From: SZAS-7 sp964514655
Lineage (GTDB): Bacteria; Chlamydiota; Chlamydiia; Chlamydiales; FEN-1388
NCBI GenBank assembly: GCA_964514655.1
Contig: CAZEQY010000023.1
Location: 1 to 38,265, forward strand
Direction: 5' to 3'
Length of the DNA: 38,265 bases
The notes beneath the pieces were generated by a model. That model worked only from the letters and a program-made list of their open reading frames with translations, made no database searches and was not told the DNA's origin. This document shows positions 24,801 through 32,506 of the stretch, piece after piece (position 1 is the stretch's first letter; the number at the start of each line of letters is the position of its first letter). Both the position numbers and the translations under genes were made by a program.

Positions 24801-24926
24801 TCTAACCCCATTTCAGCTGGGACAGATCCCCCTGCCTTTGCCTTACATAGGCTCCGACATCCGCCACTTCGGCTTTACCCCATCCACCTTCAGCTGAACC
24901 GAAGCCTTCCTAAAATTAGGCTTTAT

Positions 24927-24950
24927 CTAGAGCCCGCTTGCGGGCTCTAG
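24927..24950. repeat. Palindrome CTAGAGCCCGC
   Basis: An 11-bp perfect palindrome (CTAGAGCCCGC, TT, GCGGGCTCTAG). No T run follows on either strand, so it is not a standard intrinsic terminator. It may be part of the repeat cluster. Confidence 0.5.
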
Positions 24951-25009
24951 CCCATTGACCCTAACTGCCTGACCGGGTATGCTTCGTTGATAATAATAGA
25001 GGGTGTTAT

Positions 25010-26203
25010 ATGGCGTCTGGTATGGGTCATTTGTGTGCAGCGATAAAGGGGTGGCCTGGAGAGATGCCTGCGCCGGTTGCGGCACTGCTTTCTACGCCTC
25101 CTGGTGGATATGAAGAAATATTTCAAGCGATGTCGTCGCATTTTAAAGAAGTCTCTTGTCAAGCGGTTCGTGAGGCGCGGCAGATGCTACAGATCTCTGT
25201 TGACTGCAGAACAGAGCTCCTGGATAAAATTGCTCAGGTGCGAACACTTTTTCTAGAGGCTGTCCATTTTGGAACAAATGCAACTGGGGCAGCGCTGGCA
25301 GTGCCGCTTAACACTCTCATTTGGCAAGAGCATTGGCATGTTATGGAATCGGTGCATAACACATATGAAGTAGACAAGGCTCCTCTTACTGAAAAGGGGC
25401 GTCTTGCATGCTACTTTTCGTTTCTTCATCCCGGGCAGAGGAAAAAAGATGAGCATTTTGAAAAAATGATTTTACATCTCCCGACAGAGCATTTTATCAA
25501 TCTTATGCAGGTTATGGGAGGGACGTCCCTTTCTCAAAGATATGCGTTTATATGTGAGCTGTATAGACTAGCATCTGTGGGTGGAAAATGCAAGGTAGAT
25601 GAGGGCTGTTTAGTTGAGCTTTTGGACGCAGTTCGCGACTTGCCGTGTTCTATACGAACTATGTTTTTATCTATTTTGCGAGAGTCTGTTGAAAAAACAG
25701 GTGCTATCACAGACTGGCAATGCATCCTCAAACCTCTTACTGCGGTCAATCCCGCCTATAGAGTATATGTGCTGTCGATTCTTTTTTCACTACAAACAGT
25801 ACCACTCAATCAGTTTGAGCGCTACATACGCATGATTGTGAGCTCAGTTGCTGCGTTGACGGTAGACGAACGAGTTAACATCATTTCGTGGTTTGATCGG
25901 CTCATTTTGAAGTCTAGGGTAGAGCTGCACTACCTTACATTAGAAAAAAATCTATGCATGCTTGCTATGCATTCAGATACTGATCGTCTAGAGCTGATGA
26001 ACTATCTAGAAAAAATACAGGCTGCAGTAGGCGATATAGATATTACCCTCCAATCACTTGAGACCCTCGCGGCACGGCAAGATCGCAGAGCCAAGGCGCG
26101 AAAGATCATTGAAGCACCATCTCTAGCGCCCGAGCTTCACCTTACTGGCTCTGGCATGGATGCAATGATAGCCGGTGTGGCAAGTCTTACTATAGATAAA
26201 TAA
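25010..26203 (+). CDS. Unknown helical protein
   Basis: A 397-residue protein I do not recognise. It has no signal peptide or membrane span, and the sequence is predicted largely alpha-helical with many Leu/Ile-rich amphipathic segments in about 30-residue steps, which may form a repeat solenoid. A Gly/Pro-containing N-terminal piece (first 35 residues) precedes the helical part. AGAGGG lies about 6 nt before the ATG at 25010. It is surrounded by repeat-derived intergenic DNA and belongs to the cluster of unknown genes at 23426-27824; an effector or scaffold role is only a guess. Confidence 0.6.
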   Translation: MASGMGHLCAAIKGWPGEMPAPVAALLSTPPGGYEEIFQAMSSHFKEVSCQAVREARQMLQISVDCRTELLDKIAQVRTLFLEAVHFGTNATGAALAVPLNTLIWQEHWHVMESVHNTYEVDKAPLTEKGRLACYFSFLHPGQRKKDEHFEKMILHLPTEHFINLMQVMGGTSLSQRYAFICELYRLASVGGKCKVDEGCLVELLDAVRDLPCSIRTMFLSILRESVEKTGAITDWQCILKPLTAVNPAYRVYVLSILFSLQTVPLNQFERYIRMIVSSVAALTVDERVNIISWFDRLILKSRVELHYLTLEKNLCMLAMHSDTDRLELMNYLEKIQAAVGDIDITLQSLETLAARQDRRAKARKIIEAPSLAPELHLTGSGMDAMIAGVASLTIDK

Positions 26204-26230
26204 GGAGCCTACCCAAAAAAACCACGTGCG

Positions 26231-26278
26231 CTCGGCCTGACCCCCACGCTAAGCTTCAAACAACAAGTAAGTAAATAA
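26231..26278 (+). repeat. Repeat remnant joined to a copy of the comM tail
   Basis: GGCCTGACCCCC (26234-26245) is the reverse complement of the GGGGTCAGGCC word of the R1/R2 family. It is followed at 26249-26278 by CTAAGCTTCAAACAACAAG and GTAAATAA, matching the last 27 nt of comM. The comM-derived part is non-coding here. Confidence 0.55.
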
Positions 26279-26281
26279 ATA

Positions 26282-26310
26282 TTGACTTTTATTATATAGT
26301 TTAATAAACT
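26282..26310 (+). promoter_or_regulatory. Probable promoter
   Basis: TTGACT (26282-26287), a 17-nt spacer and TAAACT (26305-26310) precede the gene at 26340. GGAGG at 26327-26331 lies 8 nt before its ATG. Confidence 0.5.
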
Positions 26311-26339
26311 TTCTTTGATTGTTATTGGAGGTTTATTAG

Positions 26340-27824
26340 ATGGCAAGTATTAATGCGTATTCACCAGTGGTTAATAATGAAGATGCTTCACATCTACTAC
26401 CAGAAAATCTGCAGCAATTTGAAGTTGAAGAAGTAGAAGAAGAAATTACTACTGCCTGGGGAAACTTCAAAAATAACTGGTGGAGAATCCATAACGATGA
26501 AGACGAATCAGACGCAAAAGACGAAAAGGAAGCTAAAAAAAGACTGCCATCCGGCAAGAGAGAATATTTTGCCCTCGTAGGAACCATTCTCTCCTCCTTC
26601 GGCCTTCAGCTGACCTATAACGATGAACCTATTATGAAAGGGACATCAGGTGCCAGCATCAATGCTATAAAAATTTCTTATAACGCAATGCGACAAGGTA
26701 CACCGGCAAAATATGTGATGCGAGCGGTTGCCATTGCAACCTTTATCGCAGGTGTAACCCTTCACTATGTGCCGGAAGATCCAAACGGCGTGATTCGCAT
26801 CTTACGAACACTGCCTTTAACAGACATCTTCATGACTGTCATTCTCAAGTGTGACTTAAGTAGCGCGCGACTAGATTTGCTGCTCAATAAAGTTGTAAAA
26901 AAATGCACGAATAAGGAACTGCCGGACCGACTTGCAAAAGCCATAACAAAGGGCTTTTTTGCAGTTGTTGGCGGCGCCTTGATGAGCATTCCTCAGTTTG
27001 TTGGCGTGTATATAGCAGCAGCTGCTGCCGTTCTTGGTAAAGCCAATATGCGTGGAGTCATAGACACCATCTTTCAAAAAGTTGACGACATTCAAAGTAG
27101 CTTTAAACAAAAAGCAGCGATAGCAGCAATCGTTGGTACATGTGCAAGCTTTGCTGCAGCATCAGCATATGCTCTATCAGAACCTGTTGTACGCCAGTCC
27201 GGCTTTGCTTGGGCACCCGCTGCCGCCCTAGTCGTTGCAGGCGATACCCTTGGAAGAATGGTAAAAAATGCAATTAAAACTGCTGAAGTGCCAAAAGAAT
27301 ACAAGGCAAAAATCAAAAAACAAATAGAAGCTGGCGAGCTTCCTCCCCCAGCCCCCACCCCTTGGTGGAAAAAGGCCCTTACAGTTGTAAGCGGCGTTTC
27401 ATTGATAGGAGCAACTCTTGGGCTTTCTTATGTTGTAGGCCCAGCAACACTACCAACCGCTATAGGCCAAAGCGTAACAACAAATAGCGGCTTCCTCACA
27501 ACGATATGTCAAGAGATGAGTTCATTACTTAAAGCTGCTGCTGGCAAGCTACTTCCTGATTCCGTTGCTCTTTTTGGCTCTATAAGCCTACTCACTGTTG
27601 GAGCAGGCTATCACGCTTATGAACGAATAAGCGGTAATTCTCTGCTATCACCTACTGTGAAAGCAACTGCCGCAGCCTTTGAAGCTGCAACAACGGGCGT
27701 TGCAGCCTACGAAATGAAAGACCTTCTTCGCGGCAAGGTAAACCCCGACTACAAAAAGAAAAAGAAGAAGAAAATAAAGAAGCCGCTGGTAGCAGCGGCT
27801 ATGACAGAAGTGTTAGTTAACTAA
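26340..27824 (+). CDS. Unknown multi-pass membrane protein
   Basis: A 494-residue protein of no recognised family. An acidic N-terminal region (about 20-70) precedes roughly six to eight hydrophobic stretches from residue 80 to 460. These include two long Ala/Gly-rich ones (near 205-235 and 258-282) and a PPPAPTPWW linker near 335-347. The C-terminus is very basic, with a run of Lys residues (KKKKKKIKK) followed by a short hydrophobic tail. A GGAGG ribosome binding site lies 8 nt upstream. Its end abuts the convergent lipoprotein gene with no gap. It is probably an inner- or inclusion-membrane protein. Confidence 0.65.
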   Translation: MASINAYSPVVNNEDASHLLPENLQQFEVEEVEEEITTAWGNFKNNWWRIHNDEDESDAKDEKEAKKRLPSGKREYFALVGTILSSFGLQLTYNDEPIMKGTSGASINAIKISYNAMRQGTPAKYVMRAVAIATFIAGVTLHYVPEDPNGVIRILRTLPLTDIFMTVILKCDLSSARLDLLLNKVVKKCTNKELPDRLAKAITKGFFAVVGGALMSIPQFVGVYIAAAAAVLGKANMRGVIDTIFQKVDDIQSSFKQKAAIAAIVGTCASFAAASAYALSEPVVRQSGFAWAPAAALVVAGDTLGRMVKNAIKTAEVPKEYKAKIKKQIEAGELPPPAPTPWWKKALTVVSGVSLIGATLGLSYVVGPATLPTAIGQSVTTNSGFLTTICQEMSSLLKAAAGKLLPDSVALFGSISLLTVGAGYHAYERISGNSLLSPTVKATAAAFEAATTGVAAYEMKDLLRGKVNPDYKKKKKKKIKKPLVAAAMTEVLVN

Positions 27825-28796
27825 CTACGAACGCATGTTAGCTTCTCGCTGGATAAACTCCATGCGGCTAACTTTTTGGCCTTCAAAGTAGTATTCGGTG
27901 ATCTTTTCTTGGTCTACAAAAAAGACGCTTGGGCCATGTTTTTGGCTGTTTTTCCAGGATATCTGCTCAGTAACGATGTCTGTTCCAGGACGAAAACCGG
28001 TTTCTATACCCTCTTTTTGGCCGTTGACATATGGCACAACTGCCACTCGTACGCCGCTACGAAATACTTGTGTATCGCCATTTTGAAAGTCTTTTTTCCA
28101 CTCTTCGATAGTAGCTGGCTCACCGCCGGCATAAAAGGTCTTTAAAACACCTTCAACCTGTTCGTTAACGTATGGAATGTACTTTTGTGGCATGCCATTT
28201 GGGTAATACATTACCTCAAGCACCTTTTTGCCACTTTCGATTTCATCTTTTGAGACAAGCTGGCCATGACCATCGCGACGGATGCGCTCACCATTTCCTT
28301 GTACAACTTGTGATTCTAGCTCTTGCTCGCGAGTAAAGTACTCGCCGTTCCATAGCTTTTCACCCATGTACTCTTCACTTGAGCGGGGCGCGCCATCTTC
28401 AAACCATGTAGAAACTAGCGTTATATTGCCAGGACGAAAGATATCTTGACGCTTTGGCATGCCTGATGTGTAATGTGATGTCTGCCATACGCGTGCATCG
28501 TTATCATAGTATATTTCTTTGTGGACAATCGATGAATGGGGAAATGTAATTGTAGAAAGGCCATGCAGCTTGCCATTTTGCCAGCTTTGGGTCTCTACTG
28601 CACCATCTTTATGCTGCTTAACGATCTGGCCACTTGATCCACGCTCTTTCCATTCATCAGCGCTTGCAACTTCTACACCATACTGGTGAACATAAGAAGT
28701 TTTAATCGATCCATCTTGAGCTGTATATGGCCTTGGAGCACAGCCAGCAGCGAGTAGCAGTAACAATGTAGATGCTTGCAGCATGTATTTCATCAT
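27825..28796 (-). CDS. MORN-repeat lipoprotein
   Basis: A 323-residue lipoprotein. The signal peptide ends in a lipobox LLAAGC with the modified Cys19. The mature protein consists of MORN-like repeats of the YwqK / toxin_YwqK type: patterns such as NGKLHGLSTITFP, DGAPRSSEEYMGEKLWNGEY, NGMPQKYIPYVNEQVEGVLKTFY and NGQKEGIETGF. These form a beta-sheet ladder of unknown partner. It follows pheT by 35 nt on the same strand and is probably cotranscribed. A lipoprotein of this type next to pheT is, from memory, also seen in Chlamydia. GGGG precedes the ATG pair; I chose 28796. Confidence 0.85.
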   Translation of the reverse strand: MMKYMLQASTLLLLLAAGCAPRPYTAQDGSIKTSYVHQYGVEVASADEWKERGSSGQIVKQHKDGAVETQSWQNGKLHGLSTITFPHSSIVHKEIYYDNDARVWQTSHYTSGMPKRQDIFRPGNITLVSTWFEDGAPRSSEEYMGEKLWNGEYFTREQELESQVVQGNGERIRRDGHGQLVSKDEIESGKKVLEVMYYPNGMPQKYIPYVNEQVEGVLKTFYAGGEPATIEEWKKDFQNGDTQVFRSGVRVAVVPYVNGQKEGIETGFRPGTDIVTEQISWKNSQKHGPSVFFVDQEKITEYYFEGQKVSRMEFIQREANMRS

Positions 28797-28831
28797 CAAT
28801 CCCCTTTCATAAAGTACATAACCTTATATCA

Positions 28832-31219
28832 CTATTGCGGATACTTTTCAGCTAAATAGTGCGAAACTTGCGACACGAGTTTTGCGTGCGCCTTATCAAC
28901 TTCATCTTGCGACACTGTCTTTTCTTTGTCGCGATAGACAAAGTGCAGCGTTACATTGTGCCTATCTTGCCCAAGTTTTTCGTTGCTAAAGAGCGAAATA
29001 AGCTCATAGCGCTCACATATTGCAGGCTTTACTTCCTCAATTTTTTGCATAATCTCACTGCAGGGCACTTTTGTTGAAAGTGTAATCGTCCAGTCGCGAT
29101 CAGAACTTGGGAAGACAGCCATTTCACGCATCTTTGGCACTCCTCGCTGCAGGTTTAATAGCTCCTGCATATCGCACTCGGCAAAGACAACGCGATCTGT
29201 GATATCAAGCCTTTGAAGTAACTCTGGATGTATTTCACCAATCACACCAACGTGGACATCACCAACATAAACTTTAGCTTGTCTTCCGGGATGGAACATA
29301 GCAAGCTTTGATGGATGAAGTGATAACGGAGGAAAGCGTAGCAATGTAAATAGCTCTTCCAGCATGCCCTTGACGTCAAAAAAGTCAAACTCCTGTACAG
29401 CATCTGCAAAATGCAATGGCGCCCTCTTTCCAGAAAGTAGTATCGCAAAAACGCGAGGTTCAACATACCCTTCACCCCTTTTGAGGTGCACGTGGCCTAC
29501 TTCAAAAAAGTGTAGATCTAAAATACGCTGATTGATGTTGCGCTTTACAACATCTAAAAGTCCGGGAAGTAGCGATGGCCTGAGCACCGACTGCTCACTT
29601 GATAGAGGATTCAGCATTTTTACTAGAGCATCATCTGTAATATTGTGATCCGTTACAAGCTCTGCCATGGCTGGGCTTATAAGGTCGGATGTCATCGCCT
29701 CTTGTAGACCAAAAGTTAAGAGCCTGCGCCTCACCTCGCCCTCAAAGGTATAGAGGGGATGATGTGGAAGCCGTGATGCTGCCCAGTGGGCAGTAGTTGT
29801 TGACTCTCGCTGCAGGCCTACTAAGCGACCTATCTCTTCGATCAAATCGACTTCTTCATTGATGTCGTGCCTAAATGTTGGCACGCTCACAGTATAGGTA
29901 TCTTGCCCGTCAAATGTACATGCAAGGCCAAGAGAAGAAAATGCTGACTCTGCTTCATCAGCGCTCACCTCATAGCCAAGCAGCCTGCTTGCCCTTGATA
30001 AACGGCAGCTCACAAGCTTTTCTTCGTGGCCCTGTGTAACATCTAAAACAGCATCGACCACAGCTTCCGGCGATGTTGCCTTAATAATGCTATAGGCATT
30101 TTCTAAGGCCTTTAAGGTGATGCTCATGTCAGATCCGCGCTCAAAGCGTTTTGAAGAGTCTGTAGAAAGGCCAAGCTTTGTTCGCGATTTACGTATTGCG
30201 CTTGGATTAAAGTATGCAGATTCAAGTACAACGCGCGTTGTTTGGTGGGTAACTGCAGAAAGCTCACCTCCCATAATGCCGCCAGCGGCCAAAATTTCGA
30301 GGTTATCAGCAATTACAATTGTGCCTTCAGGAAGCTTGTGGGTTACTTCGTCAAGCAATGTAAGGGTCTCATTTTGCTTTGATGCTCGAACAGTAAGATG
30401 CCCTCCCTGTATGCGGTCAGCATCAAAGGCATGTAAGGGCTGGCCGATATCGTGCGAAATATAGTTTGTTACATCTACAATGTTATTGATGCTTCTATAA
30501 TCTGTACGCTCTAGTCGTATGCGAATAAGTGATGGAGCTGGGCCCACCTGAACACCTTCTATCAAAAGAGCACTATAGCGCGGACAGAGCTTTGAATCCT
30601 GTACTGTTACCTGCAACTTAGCTGCTTTATGAACTGGATGTAAGCTTACGGCATCTACCCAAGGCTTTTTGTGTAATGACACCCCCATAAATGCCGCAAG
30701 TTCGCGGGCAACGCCCATAATACTCTGGCAGTGACCAAGATTTGGCGTTATAGACACTTCATATACGGTATCTGCAAAGTAGCGGTCTAGATGAGTGCCC
30801 TCTTTGAGCGTGTCCGGAAGGTCCATGATGCCTTCATGAAAGGTGCTAAGGCCAAGTTCATGCTCGGAAACCAGCATGCCATGTGAGGCAATATCGCCAA
30901 ACTTTGTAGCTTCTATGCATTTATTTGCCACGTGCGAGCCCACTTGGGCGTACGCTGTTATCATCCCTACGCGCACGTTTTGAGCGCCGCAAACAACATG
31001 ATGGTCTTTTTTGCCATCAAATATGGTGACGCAGGATAACTTTGGCGAGCTTACGTGCCTCTCAACATTTGTAACACGAGCACTGACAACACCTGTAAAG
31101 CATGGTTGTATCTCTTCTATATGATCAACTTCAATACCAGCGCGCGTCATGATATCGGGCAGGCTAGACACATCCTCTATAGGAAGGTACTCTCTTAGCC
31201 AGGACAGCAATATTTTCAT
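28832..31219 (-). CDS. pheT: Phenylalanyl-tRNA synthetase beta subunit
   Basis: A 795-residue protein, normal for bacterial PheT. Domains in order: a tRNA-binding EMAP-like domain near residues 40-150 (GVVSARVTNVERH, HHVVCGAQN), the B3/B4 editing domain, B5 (about 400-475), a catalytic-like core, and a C-terminal FDX-ACB anticodon domain with FPSSDRDWTITL near 705. It works in the cytoplasm as part of an alpha2-beta2 enzyme; pheS is not in this window. The ATG at 31219 has AAGG upstream, and a 76-residue extension to 31447 runs into the divergent ndk and its promoter. Divergent from ndk. Confidence 0.97.
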   Translation of the reverse strand: MKILLSWLREYLPIEDVSSLPDIMTRAGIEVDHIEEIQPCFTGVVSARVTNVERHVSSPKLSCVTIFDGKKDHHVVCGAQNVRVGMITAYAQVGSHVANKCIEATKFGDIASHGMLVSEHELGLSTFHEGIMDLPDTLKEGTHLDRYFADTVYEVSITPNLGHCQSIMGVARELAAFMGVSLHKKPWVDAVSLHPVHKAAKLQVTVQDSKLCPRYSALLIEGVQVGPAPSLIRIRLERTDYRSINNIVDVTNYISHDIGQPLHAFDADRIQGGHLTVRASKQNETLTLLDEVTHKLPEGTIVIADNLEILAAGGIMGGELSAVTHQTTRVVLESAYFNPSAIRKSRTKLGLSTDSSKRFERGSDMSITLKALENAYSIIKATSPEAVVDAVLDVTQGHEEKLVSCRLSRASRLLGYEVSADEAESAFSSLGLACTFDGQDTYTVSVPTFRHDINEEVDLIEEIGRLVGLQRESTTTAHWAASRLPHHPLYTFEGEVRRRLLTFGLQEAMTSDLISPAMAELVTDHNITDDALVKMLNPLSSEQSVLRPSLLPGLLDVVKRNINQRILDLHFFEVGHVHLKRGEGYVEPRVFAILLSGKRAPLHFADAVQEFDFFDVKGMLEELFTLLRFPPLSLHPSKLAMFHPGRQAKVYVGDVHVGVIGEIHPELLQRLDITDRVVFAECDMQELLNLQRGVPKMREMAVFPSSDRDWTITLSTKVPCSEIMQKIEEVKPAICERYELISLFSNEKLGQDRHNVTLHFVYRDKEKTVSQDEVDKAHAKLVSQVSHYLAEKYPQ

Positions 31220-31265
31220 AAAAAGCCTTAACTTATCTAAACGGCCATTATAGTAGCGAAAAAGT

Positions 31266-31294
31266 TTGATTTTTGCACGCACGTTGTGTATACT
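31266..31294 (+). promoter_or_regulatory. Promoter of the ndk pair
   Basis: TTGATT (31266-31271), a 17-nt spacer and TATACT (31289-31294), giving a leader of about 25 nt with AAGGA before the ATG at 31325. Confidence 0.65.
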
Positions 31295-31324
31295 ATTGCT
31301 ACCAAATTTTATAAAAGGATACTT

Positions 31325-31795
31325 ATGAAACAAGAACAAACACTTTCTATCATCAAACCAGATGCAGTAGCAAAAAATGCTATCGGCGGCATTATTCAGA
31401 TGCTTGAAAAGGCTGGCCTTACTGTAGTAGCGGCTAAAATGATGCATCTATCTCGCGAGCAAGCTGAAGGCTTTTACGCTGTTCATAAAGCACGTCCATT
31501 CTTTGGTGAGCTTGTTGACTTTATGATTTCAGGCCCATGCCTTGTTATGGTACTAGAAGGCGAAAACGCAGTTATGCGTAACCGCGATGTAATGGGCGCA
31601 ACAGACCCTCAAAAAGCAGAAATGGGCACAATCCGCCGCACCTTTGCAACAAGCATCGATGCTAATGCTGTTCACGGCTCAGACTCTTTAGAAAATGCTA
31701 AGACTGAAATTTCCTTCTTCTTTAAGCCAACAGAGCTTTGCCCAAGACAAAAACCAACTCAACAAAAAACACACTGCTGCGGCTGCCCTCACTAA
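31325..31795 (+). CDS. ndk: Nucleoside-diphosphate kinase, cytosolic
   Basis: A 156-residue NDPK that exchanges terminal phosphates among nucleoside di- and triphosphates. All hallmarks are present: IIKPDAV with the ATP-binding Lys, FYAVHKARPFF, the RNRDVMGATDP nucleotide loop, GTIRRTFA, and the phosphohistidine motif NAVHGSDS. The usual bacterial protein ends about 15-20 residues earlier; this one has a Lys/Gln-rich tail that ends in THCCGCPH. Such a Cys-rich tail could bind metal or be redox-sensitive. It is followed after 7 nt by a paralogue with a signal peptide. Confidence 0.96.
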   Translation: MKQEQTLSIIKPDAVAKNAIGGIIQMLEKAGLTVVAAKMMHLSREQAEGFYAVHKARPFFGELVDFMISGPCLVMVLEGENAVMRNRDVMGATDPQKAEMGTIRRTFATSIDANAVHGSDSLENAKTEISFFFKPTELCPRQKPTQQKTHCCGCPH

Positions 31796-31802
31796 GGATT
31801 TT

Positions 31803-32270
31803 ATGAATAAGTATATCTCACTACTTGGCGCTTTTATTGTAAGCGCCTCTATTCTCGTTGCTGATCAGACATTTTCGATGATCAAGCCAACTGCTGTCAA
31901 AGAGCACCATATTGGCGGCATCATTGATATGATTGAAAAGGCAAACTTTACGGTAAAAGGCCTAAAGATGCAGCACCTCTCACAAGAGCAAGCTGAAGCC
32001 TTTTATGCTGAACATAAGGGCAAGCCCTTTTACAACGACCTAGTAAGCATGATGTCATCAGGCCCTGTAGTGCTGATGGTAATTGAAGGCGACAACGTTG
32101 TAAGCCGTTTTCGCGAAACAATTGGCGCTACTGACCCCAAAAAGGCAGCAAGCGGCACAATCCGCGCCCTATTTGGCAAAAGCGTAGGCGAAAACGCCAT
32201 TCACGCCTCTGACAGCCCAGAAAGCGCAAAACGCGAAATCTCCTTCTTCTTCGCCACCGAAAACCTCTAA
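31803..32270 (+). CDS. Exported nucleoside-diphosphate kinase paralogue
   Basis: A 155-residue NDPK whose first 20 residues (MNKYISLLGAFIVSASILVA) form a signal peptide, then the mature enzyme begins at about DQTFSMIKPTAV. The catalytic set is retained: Lys of IKP, Tyr of FYAEHKGKPFY, Arg and Thr of RFRETIGATDP, Arg of GTIRALF, and the active His of NAIHASDS. It should therefore be active in the periplasm or outside the cell. AAGGA is 4 nt upstream of the ATG at 31803 and overlaps the end of ndk, so it is translated from the same mRNA. It is similar along its whole length to ndk, and thus probably a tandem duplicate that acquired an export signal. I do not know of a described standard NDPK with a classical signal peptide. 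Confidence 0.9.
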   Translation: MNKYISLLGAFIVSASILVADQTFSMIKPTAVKEHHIGGIIDMIEKANFTVKGLKMQHLSQEQAEAFYAEHKGKPFYNDLVSMMSSGPVVLMVIEGDNVVSRFRETIGATDPKKAASGTIRALFGKSVGENAIHASDSPESAKREISFFFATENL

Positions 32271-32281
32271 AGAAACCTTTC

Positions 32282-32327
32282 AAACCCTTGCTACACAAAA
32301 TGCAGCAAGGGTTTTCTATTTTTTCTC
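32282..32327 (+). terminator. Terminator of the ndk operon
   Basis: AAACCCTTGCT (32282-32292) pairs with AGCAAGGGTTT (32304-32314) around an 11-nt loop, followed by T-rich sequence. It lies 11 nt after the stop codon of the second NDPK and leads straight into palindromic element B. Confidence 0.85.
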
Positions 32328-32468
32328 TGCGCTCTTTGCGCCTCTCTTATCTCTGCGTTAAAAATAAATCACACACGATTGCGTAAATGGGTATAAAACA
32401 TTTTTCATAAAGGTTTGTGATTTTTTTTTAACGCAGAGGTAGCAGAGGCGCAAAGAGCGCAGAGAAAA
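32321..32468. repeat. Palindromic dispersed element, copy B
   Basis: A 148-bp element with perfect 25-bp outer arms (32321-32345 and 32444-32468). Inner arms at 32351-32373 and 32416-32438 match with one mismatch (CTCTGCGTTAAAAATAAATC and complement). The central sequence containing GGTATAAAACATTTTTCATA is clearly related to copy A at 15986-16111. It holds no gene and fills the space between the ndk terminator and lptB. Confidence 0.85.
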
Positions 32469-32506
32469 GCAAAAAGAAATTTATATAGCCCTCTGTTTCA
32501 TTTTTC

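Noticed and set aside
24685..24897. A 70-codon frame after the unknown gene at 23426
   Set aside because: Its first half is the R1/R2 repeat; the composition is chimeric and no ribosome binding site is seen.
24843..24921. A short minus-strand reading frame ending KPKWRMSEPM, possibly the tail of a dead gene
   Set aside because: Only about 25 codons are open, a stop lies just upstream, and I cannot link it to a family.
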